From Strigops habroptila (taxonomy: Eukaryota; Chordata; Aves; Psittaciformes; Psittacidae), in the NCBI RefSeq assembly GCF_004027225.2, contig NC_044298.2, positions 186,001 to 250,000 on the forward strand: a DNA stretch of 64,000 nt, in the 5' to 3' direction. The number at the start of each line of letters is the position of its first letter. The stretch's first letter is position 1. Of this stretch, positions 55,957 to 64,000 are shown one piece after another. The notes beneath the pieces were generated by a model. It ran no database searches. It saw nothing but the letters and a program-made list of their open reading frames with translations, and was not told the DNA's origin. Position numbers and translations under genes: made by a program.

Positions 55957-57480
55957 GCAACTCGTGGTGCCATCCATGAGCCCTGCCAGATGTGCTGGGT
56001 GCAAGGAGATGGGTGGCCCAGCTGTGCAGAGAGTGCAGAAGCAAAGCTGGGTGCTGGGAGCCAGAGGAGACCCCTGCATCCATCCTTCATCCCACACTTC
56101 CCCCGCTCCATCCCCTGGCTGCCAGTGTGGCACCGTGCATGGCTCTGCCGAGCCCCGTGCTGGTCCCCAGCCCTCCCGTCGCCCCCACCCGCGTCCATAC
56201 ATCTGGAGGTTTCAGTTCTGCATCTCCACCACCCAAGGGGGAACTCGGGCGGTGAGAGCGAAACTCGGCGGCTCCAACGGTTGCACTCACCCCGCCGGCA
56301 CCCCCTCGGTGTCCCCCAGGTCCTGGCAGGGCCATTGGCTGCTGTCGCCACCCCTCCGTGGTGGCTGTGACCATCCCTGGGGACAGAGAGCACCCAAGGG
56401 ATGGATTTGGGCAGGAGGCCCATGCTGGCACCCTCTGTGGGGGGCAAAACCTCTGCAAGGTGAGGAGGACCCCCCCCCTGCAATTCCCAGCCTGCTTTGA
56501 GCTGGGGACACCTTCACCCCATCCCTTTGCGGGCTTTGGAGGAGCATCAGTGGTGGTGGCTGCACCTTCTGCATGGTGAGGATGTGTCCTTGGCACAACT
56601 GGCTTGTGCCATCGCTCCTGTGCCATTGCTCATCCCAGCATCTCCAGCAGCACCGGCCAATCATCTGGTGCTGCTGGAAGTGGATTTCTCCCTCCTGGCT
56701 CCCATCCCTGTGGTGTGACTCGGTGCAGGATCCGGCACAATGGGCGGTTGGGAGCCGTGGTTTCTTGCTCCATTTAACCAGCAGCCTGTCCTGCCCAGTG
56801 CTCCTGCCTGCAGTGGGATCTCTCCCAGTTTGTCCCTTCCCATCTCCTGGTGGCAAGCCAGAGGAAACTCAAATGTAAAAGACTAATCAGGCCTAATTAA
56901 GCCCTGGGGGTATTCCCAGTGGCTGGTGCAAACTGAAGGCCAGGTTATGGCTGAGATGCTTTAGTTTCATGGGCTGGAGAAAAGGAGAATGTCCTTTTTG
57001 GGGTTGTTTTTTGGCTCATGCTGGAGCTGGTCCGTGCTATTGCTGGGACCCCCTGAGCTCAACATGGCCCAGCTCCAGGTCCTGGGGTCTGTGGTCAGCC
57101 TCTTTGGGATGGGGGTCCAGAATTCCTGGCAGAGAAGCTGTGGAGCAGGTCAGGAGCCTGGTGGGGGGAAGCTCGGGTTTGGCATCCAAATGTTTGCGGC
57201 CCTGAGCCCGTTGCTAAAGGAAACATGAAGAAAGGGGAAGGAGAGATTGCGGTCGGCTGCTTCCCCTCCGCAATCTGCGCCTCCCTCTTGTCCCCTTCCT
57301 CCCGGAGGAGCTCCATCCATCTCCCCTCAGCTTTTGGATGTCCCCGTGGCCCTGCGGGATATCCCATGGGACACCAGAACCTAACTGGGAGCTCAGTTGA
57401 GGGATTTAGTGGCTTCCAGCCTTCTGTGCACAGCAAGGATGGGGTTTGCTCAGACCTTTCCACTGATGGCTCAAGGGGTT
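55957..57480. other. Presumed MEF2D intron segment, nothing recognised
   Basis: About 1.5 kb of unique sequence without recognisable exon or repeat. Confidence 0.4.
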
Positions 57481-57495
57481 TATTTATTTGGGGGT

Positions 57496-57656
57496 ATTAC
57501 ATATATATATGATGTAGTCAGGGGTGGGTGTGTGTATATATATGGGGTTGTATGTATTTGGGGGATGTGTATATATGTGGGTATATATATATTTGGGGAT
57601 TTATATATATATGCGTGTGTGTGTGTATATATATATATATAAAAATACATATATGG
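57496..57656. repeat. Degenerate TA/TG microsatellite
   Basis: Repeated TATATA and TGTGTA blocks separated by GGGG words (for example TATATATGATGTAG, GTGTGTGTGTATATATATAT). It directly abuts a CR1 fragment. Confidence 0.9.
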
Positions 57657-57902
57657 CAGGCTGAGAGAGCTGGGCTTGTTCAGCCTGGAGAAGAGAAGGC
57701 TCCGGGGAGACCTTAGAGCAGCTCCCAATGCCTAAAGAGGCTACAAGAAACCTGGAGAGGGGCTTTGGACAAGGGACGGAGGGACAGGACAAGGGGAATG
57801 GCTTTAACCTGCCAGAGGGGAGATTGAGATGGAATCTTAGGCAGAAGGTGAGGGTGCTGAGGCGCTGGCTCCCTTTAACCCAAACCAGTCTGTGATTCTA
57901 TG
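57657..57902 (+). mobile_element. CR1 LINE 3' end, sense, internally deleted
   Basis: GCTGAGAGAGCTGGGCTTGT through the GGCTTTAACCTGCCAGAGGG segment; then GAGGCGCTGGC joins CTCCCTTTAACCCAAACC, removing about 150 bp. It ends TGTGATTCTATG. Confidence 0.94.
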
Positions 57903-59675
57903 TATTTGGGGGTATTAGCAAAGACTGGCTGTGCCGAGCATCAGCTGAGCAGATACCCGAGTATCCAGGGTAGTCACCTGGAGCCATCCCTTCACATCCT
58001 CTGGGATCCTTCTGGGCAGGTTGGAGCATCTCCACCTTTCCTTGCAGGTTGCACCAGCCCGAGTCCATGTTAGAGCCCTGGGGTTCCCCGGAGGTGCCCC
58101 CATGCTGGAGGAGGGTTTTCCACTGTTCTCGGGGCAGATCTCACTCCAAGACCTTTTCTTTTGTTGCTTGGCGAAACCAAAGCTTTGGTTGTCAAACAGG
58201 AACCATTTTCCTGCCTGCTCAGCATTTCTGCCCCAGAGCTAGACAGGAAGCTTGTCTGCTCTTCCCCCCTTTTCCTCCCCTCCATTTCTTGACTTAGAAA
58301 GGGGAATTCAGTCGCCTTTGCTGCCTCCATCCCTCCCCTCCATGATTTTCCCCACCTCAGCTCAGAGCAATTTGAAACCATGATGCTTTTCCCTCTTCTT
58401 GGGCAGCATTTCTCCCTGTGAAACAAGAAGGCTTCCAACGCAGGTTGATTGCTTGGAGCAACCTTGTACAGACACACAAGGTCTTGCGTGCTCTGGTGCA
58501 TCCCAGTGGAGGACATCTCAGGAGCCTGTCAAGACACCCTTTGGATTAAACACTGGGGATGGCATCTGTGGCATGGGTGCCAATCTCATGCAGCCCCTTG
58601 GTGCAAGGGTGGTCACGCTAATGCTAACATCTCCACTCGTTGGAGATGGCACCAACCCCACACCCTGGAGGTGGCACTTGGGTTTGCACTAATGGCAGCC
58701 CAGGGGGTTCCTGGTGTGGTGGAAGAGAAGCAGCCCCTGACTTAAAGCTGAAATAAGGCAGGAGGTGGAAGCTCAGGTAGCACCATCGCTCATCCCGGTG
58801 TTGGCACTTGCAAGGGGAAGCTTCTTCTGTGGGTATCCTTGTCCCCACGTGGTCAGTCATTCTGTAGGATGCCCTTTTTAAAGGGGTGGTCTGGGCATTC
58901 CTGGGTGCAAGTGGGGCAGTAACTGGAGCCCCCCAGTATTATCCCCATTGTGGGGTGACAGACTCATCCATCTGTCCTGATCCTGGGAAACCCATGGCTG
59001 GGCCATCAGCAGGACCCCAGATACGTGGCACAGGGTTTGGTGCTCTTGGCAAGCCAGAAAGTGCTTGTTTTGGGGTGTCCCCTGCCTGGTTTGGGGTGTC
59101 CTCTCCATGTGGCTCTGAGGGGATGGTGCATTCCCGGCCGGAGCCACGCACTCCCCTCCGGGGCTTTGTTCAGGCTGCATTTGGTCATGTCAGGAAGTGA
59201 GCTGGCCGTGGGAGGGGAGGCAGCGGGAGGGAGGCTGGTTCCGTGCTTGGAGCAGAGGATGAGGACGGGAGCCGAGCACAATTCCTTGCTCTGTCGCAGT
59301 ACTGGGGGTGAGGCTGTGGCGCATTCCCAGAGCTGGGTCCTGGCCCTGGTGCCTCAGTTTCCCTTCTGTTCAGCGGGAGAAAGGGGCAGAAAACTCCTTT
59401 CCCCCCTTTGTTTTTGTGCTCCCACAGGTTCCCGTGTCCCATCCCCACCTCTGGGCACTGGGATGCTCTCTGCGTTTCACAGCGCTGGGGCTCCTGGATC
59501 CTTGCAGGTCCTTGCAGTGATGCTCAGGATGAGGGCAGTGCAGGAGGGGATCCCCAGCTCCTGTCCCCTCAGTCGGGGGGGCCTGGGACCCCCTCAGTGT
59601 CCCCTCTGAAGCATGGGGAGCCCCGTCCTTGCTTCCGGCCCCTCACACTGATGGCTGCTTGCTTGTCCTTTGCAG
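57903..59675. other. Presumed MEF2D intron segment, nothing recognised
   Basis: Unique sequence up to the candidate exon; no repeat family recognised. Confidence 0.4.
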
Positions 59676-59745
59676 TGTGATTGAGGAGCGGTGGCTGCAG
59701 CTCGTCCTCTGGCAGGAGCAGAAGATGCAGGAGGCCGTGTAGCAG
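59676..59745 (+). other. MEF2D: Candidate noncoding 5' exon, probably MEF2D
   Basis: A 70-nt segment bounded by strong splice signals: GTCCTTTGCAG before and CAG|GTAAGAG after. It sits in the right place and orientation for a MEF2D 5'UTR exon. It holds an ATG with a five-codon frame (MQEAV, 59725-59742) ending in TAG, so it cannot carry the MADS-box start. The exon call rests on splice signals and position only. Confidence 0.45.
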
Positions 59746-60511
59746 GTAAGAGGGGAAATCCCAACCTTTGAGCTCTCCTGGAGTTCCTTCCCCCTTGAGT
59801 TCACTTGCCAGGGGCCACGCATCTCCCCGGCTCCGGGCTGTGGGCGAGGAGGGGTGGCCAAACCCACTCTTACCTTGTTCCTTGTTGGGAGAGTGCCCCG
59901 TGTCCAGGTTTTCTCCCTTCTCCACCTTCTTTGCCTGTTTATTGCTGTTCCAGTAAATGTTTTCATCTGCCTTGTCTGCAGTGAGGTTGTGGTAGAGATA
60001 ACACCGCGGACCCGATTTATGAGGGCTCTGTGGTTTGATGGGATGCATCTTCTGTACGTGATACTGAAATCAATAAAAGGAAGGATAATGTGACCCTGGT
60101 CCTGAAGGAGGGGACTCTGTCACCGCTGCTTGGGGAGCAGTTTTGCTGAGTTGAGATGGCTTTTTAGTGCTGGAGAAGGGGCCGGTGATTTATTTGGAGG
60201 CTCGGTAATGGGTGATGAGGAGAGCAGTCACTGTTTCCTCTGCAAGGTCAGCACCAAGGGCTTCATCCTGCCATCACGTATGATGATAGAAACCAAGAGC
60301 AGCTCCTCAGGCTTGTGTCAGGGTAGAAGCAGTGGAAGGGCCCCGCTGTATCTCAGTTTGTGCCAGGGATGGGCTGTGGCGTGCTGGAGGAAAGCGGCAC
60401 TGGGATGGCTTGGCTGGGTCTGTCCTGCTGGGAATAGAGGGCAGGACCTACACAGCTCCTGAGTGCCATGGGCCTGGTGCACCAGGATCTCTGTAAATGG
60501 ATGAGGGGGAA
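59746..60511. other. Presumed MEF2D intron segment, nothing recognised
   Basis: Unique sequence. AATAAA at 60071-60076 is not near any recognised gene end. Confidence 0.4.
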
Positions 60512-60580
60512 TGGCCCGTGGCAGGGGGTTGGAACTGGATGAGCTTTAAGGTCCCTTCCAACCCAAACCACTCTGTGATG
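60512..60580 (+). mobile_element. CR1 LINE tail, sense
   Basis: GCCCGTGGCAGGGGGTTGGA to ACCACTCTGTGATG. Confidence 0.92.
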
Positions 60581-63207
60581 AAATGTGTTCTCCCCCAAAC
60601 GCCTGCTTGCTGCAGGAGGCGGATGCTCTGTTCCACCGGCTCCATTCTGACCAACTACAACGGCTCCTTATTTTCTGGGCTCACACAAACCCTAGTTTTT
60701 TGGGTTGGCAGCATCCTCCCACAGAGCCCCGTGCTGCTGCTGGTGCCAGCGCAGAGTTCTGAGCAGGGGAGGAGCAGTTTAAGTGATTTCTCAGCTGCAT
60801 CATTGCTCGCTCCAAGGAGCAGCACAGCGACTTGTGCAGCTCGGGGAGACCAAAGGCCTCTCTGGGGACTGCTCTGAAGCTCGTCCCCTTCGCTCTGCGA
60901 GCGACAGGAGCTGAGCAATTAGAAGGGCAATATCGACCCAGGCTCGGAAGTGTGCGATGACCAGCACTGGGAGCTTTAATCCCAAGGCAGCCGTGTCCTC
61001 GCGTCCTGCGACGTGCAGCATCGCTGCCCGCGATCAATAGGCATTTTGTCTTCCTGAGGCCAGCCCCATTTGAGGTGCACCAGGAAAACCTCTTGCAGCC
61101 CAATCCCATCTCCTAGGGCCTGTGACCTTAATTGAATCGACTCTTTCATGTCCTGAAGATGGTCACATCATCTCACTGCAGCCATGCTCGGGAAAGCACG
61201 TGGCCGTTATAACTGCAGGCACGAGCTGCAGGGGTTGTGCCAACCTGCCTGTCTCTCCATGAGGTTTTGCAGCCCAAGGTTGTTTTCCAGCTGTTTTGGG
61301 AAGAGCCTTTGGGTCAGCGGGTCTGCTCCTCTGCCCTCTAAGGCCTTGCATTGTGTTCTCTTGAGGTTTAATGCTAGCAGAGACCTGAGTTTGCAGCTCT
61401 AGGCATGCGTGTGCTGCCTTCTTGGTACCGAGATGTTTGCATCCAGCAGGATCCTCCCTATCTCTGGGGAGAGCTTGTAAAAACCAACCAATGGGCTCAC
61501 CAAAAATCTCACTTCTTGCCTCTTTCCAGATTTGGGAGAGGTGGGATCCTGGTTTCCTGCTCCCCATGCTGTTGGATGTCACCTTTTTAGCTCCCTGTGG
61601 AGCCATGCGGCCTCTCGTTGTCCCAGCTCTGCCCTGCGCTCTGGTTGTCTGAGCTCACCCACTATTTGGCCGCTGACAGGATGGTGGTGGGGAAATGCCT
61701 TCAAAGCCCTTTTCCCCCAGGGAAAAGCCAGCTTGGTCAGGAATGCATGTGCAGAAATGTCGTCTAACCGCACTGACCCAGCAGCTGGGCTCATCCTCCT
61801 TCCTGCGGGTCCCACTGTACCCATGGGGTCCATCCCCATCCTGCCTTGTCCCTAGGTTTGGGGTGATGGGGGAAGTGAGCCCGGGGATGCTGCTTTCAAG
61901 CTGTTTGCAAGCGAGCACTTCTGGGTGCTCACTTCCCCACCTCCTCCAACCCTTTAGACCCCCAAACCCAGGGGCTTTGGGGTGATTCCATGTGGGGCCG
62001 GCGGCTCCATCCTCGCGCTTCCTCCCTCCCGCCCGGCAGGAGAAGGACGCAGCCATCCTGGCTCCTGTAAGTACCTCTCACTCTTTCCACTGGAGAGTTA
62101 AAATTAGCAACTTCTTTTTTTAAAGCAGGCGTCGCTTTCAACCTCGCCAGCCCCAAACCGGGTTTCCTTTTATTCCTTCCCCCCCCTTCCCCTCCTCGTG
62201 CCTGCTTTTCCTTGGATTTTGGGGGGTGTTTCGGTGATGTTATTGCGGGCACTTTTCTCCCCCCTTTTTATTTATTTATTTCCCCTCCTCCTTCCTCCTC
62301 CTCCTCTTTTCGTTCCTTCCTTATTGAAACACGGGTGACGCTGCAGGCTCGGTGCTGAGTTTGGAGCCAAAGCAACAGCCCCGGCACACCCCCAGCCCGA
62401 TCGCCTTACAGCGCCGAATATAGAGCCCTTATCTATGGTCAGCCTCCACCACGGTCACCGCTGCTCTGCTGGGGGGGTTGTTTGCCCCAGACCCCCCCTT
62501 TTTTGCTCCCGACACAGCTCTTCAATGTGAGTCCGCCTCTATATTATATTTTTTCCCTTTCTCCTTTGTGTTCGTGGTAAAGCACAAAAGTGCCCGTAAA
62601 TCAGGACCCGTTGCTTTTGATCCAGGGCTGTGTGAGCGGGGAGGGAGAGGGGGGGAAAGGGGGCGTCTGGGTGGTGGTGGTGAAATTCCCTTGTTGGGAG
62701 GTTGAGCTGCATGGGGAGAGGGAAACTGAGGCACGGAGGGAGGATGTGGCTCACCGATGGGGAGTGAGTGAGCTGGGATTCCCTCCTATTAAAATATAGA
62801 TGGGGAAGGAAAGCACAGCAGGCAGATGCAGACTGGTGCCTGGCCTTGGGGATAGATCCAGCCCCTATAGGGAAGCTCAAATCCATGGTCCCCCGTGGTA
62901 GGGGTGATGCTGGGGCCCGACACGGGTGCCGTGGCCGGCTGGAAGTGGCTGTCCCAGCCTGGATCTGTGACAGCAAACAGGAAGGCGAGCAGGGAGCAGG
63001 CACCGTATTTACTCCATCCTCGTGCTGGAGAGGTGATTTATTGTGGTTCCTCTGAGGTTGGTGTTGGGGGTTTTAACAGCTTCTGTTAACTATCTCCTAA
63101 ATGTTTGGCTTGTTCTAGAGCCCAGCCTGGCCATATGAGGGGTGGATGTGGTGGGGCTGGGACTGGGGCTGGGCTTGGCTCATCCCAGAAAAAGCTTTTT
63201 CCGTCTT
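60581..63207. other. Presumed MEF2D intron segment
   Basis: Unique sequence. The stretch 62,070-62,560 has an AT/GC texture unlike the flanks, with poly-T, CCTCC runs and CGCCGAATATAGAGCCC, and may be a conserved element. No coding exon recognised. Confidence 0.4.
62040..62066 (+). other. Possible 27-nt microexon
   Basis: A short segment with CCCGCCCGGCAG before it and CT|GTAAGTACC after it. Length is a multiple of three. Only the splice signals support it. Confidence 0.2.
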
Positions 63208-63745
63208 AATCATACAATTATGGAATGGTTTGGGTTGAAGGGACCTTAACGCTCCTCAGTACCAACCCCCTGCCACGGGCAGGGACACCTTCCACTAGAG
63301 CAGGTTGCTCCAAGCCCCTGTGTCCAACCTGGCCTTGAACACTGCCAGGGATGGGGCAGCCACAGCTTCTCTGGGCACCCTGTGCCAGCGCCTCAGCACC
63401 CTCACAGGGAAGAGCTTCTGCCTCAGAGCTCATCTCAATCTCCCCTCTGGCAGGTTAAAGCCATTCCCCTTGTCCTGCCCCTACAGGCCCTTGTCCAAAG
63501 CCCCTCTCCAGGTTTCCTGGAGCCCCTTTAGGCCCTGGAGCTGCTCTAAGGTGTCCCCTTCAGGAGCCTTCTCTTCTCCAGGCTGCCCCAGCCCAGCTCT
63601 CTCAGCCTGGCTCCAGAGCAGAGCTGCTCCAGCCCTCGCAGCAGCTCCGGGGCCTTCTCTGGGCTCGCTCCAGCAGCTCCACGTCCCCCCGCTGTAGTTG
63701 CCCCAGAGCTGGATGCAGGATGCAGGGGGGGGTGTCACAGAGCAC
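63208..63745 (-). mobile_element. CR1 LINE 3' end, antisense, longest in the window
   Basis: About 540 bp from AATCATACAATTATGGAATG through the GGCAGGTTAAAGCC segment to GCCCCAGAGCTGGATGCAGG. It extends further 5' than the other copies but still holds no reverse-transcriptase frame. Confidence 0.95.
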
Positions 63746-64000
63746 AGCAGAGGGCTGTGGATGAGTCGGTTGCTCCCTGCTGATGGGAACCATCACCAGT
63801 GGGTCTGGCCGGAGCTGCCAGTGATGGCCATTGGTTTGGCTTGATGTTGGTGGCACGGGCAGGGCAGGATCTGTGTCCCTGGGTCTAGAATGGTTCCTGT
63901 GAGTGAGCAGCAACAGCTGAGCACCAGCTGTCTCGCTGCGTTTCAGCCGGGGCTGGATCCTCACCCACCCGCCTTGTGATGTGGGGACACGGGCTGAGGA
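63746..64000. other. Unique sequence to window end, nothing recognised
   Basis: No exon or repeat recognised in the last 255 bases. Confidence 0.4.

Noticed and set aside
39270-64000. MEF2D MADS-box coding exon
   Set aside because: No frame beginning MGRKKIQI was found on the plus strand; the coding start must lie beyond 64,000.

Overview
This window is nuclear DNA from a bird. CR1 LINE fragments are everywhere, many with the avian-type octamer end (ATTCTATG/ATTCTA). The DNA is GC-rich and minisatellite-rich, genes are split into short-intron exons, and every recognised gene is vertebrate. The gene order NAXE - TTC24 - IQGAP3 - (MEF2D) matches human 1q22. From general knowledge of bird/human synteny this suggests a small GC-rich microchromosome (the counterpart of chicken chromosome 25). 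Nothing prokaryotic, viral or plasmid-like was seen.

Left end, 1-3.6 kb: the first coding exon of NAXE (minus strand) runs off the left edge. About 0.4 kb away lies TTC24 (minus strand, six coding exons, 536-2425). TTC24 and IQGAP3 are divergent, separated by about 1.2 kb. Roughly 0.65 kb of that is a KpnI-rich minisatellite with a 24+30 bp higher-order unit. It ends beside the IQGAP3 promoter, which carries a ZNF143-type element, an E-box and a CDE/CHR-like cell-cycle element.

3.67-19.7 kb: IQGAP3 (plus strand) is complete. I placed 38 coding exons; all junctions keep phase and give 1,637 residues with calponin-homology, WW, four IQ, RasGAP-related and RasGAP C-terminal domains. Its introns hold many CR1 fragments, some abutting 3' splice sites. 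Two poly(A) signals follow.

19.7-38.2 kb: no protein-coding gene was recognised. The interval holds CR1 fragments, a strand-biased cluster of ATTAG motifs, an RFX X-box palindrome, two perfect MEF2 consensus sites and a small CpG-rich patch with a minisatellite.

38.2-64 kb: a long C-rich tract leads into a CpG island with two candidate first-exon donors on the plus strand. By synteny this is most likely the MEF2D promoter. The rest looks like the long first intron(s) of that gene, with a well-formed candidate 5'UTR exon at 59,676-59,745. The MADS-box coding exon is not in the window, so the MEF2D assignment is inference.

I found no undescribed biological system. The best leads are the promoter minisatellite related to the ZNF143 motif, CR1 sequence supplying IQGAP3 splice acceptors, the ATTAG cluster, the GC-skew switch at the presumed MEF2D promoter, and possible MEF2 autoregulatory sites.
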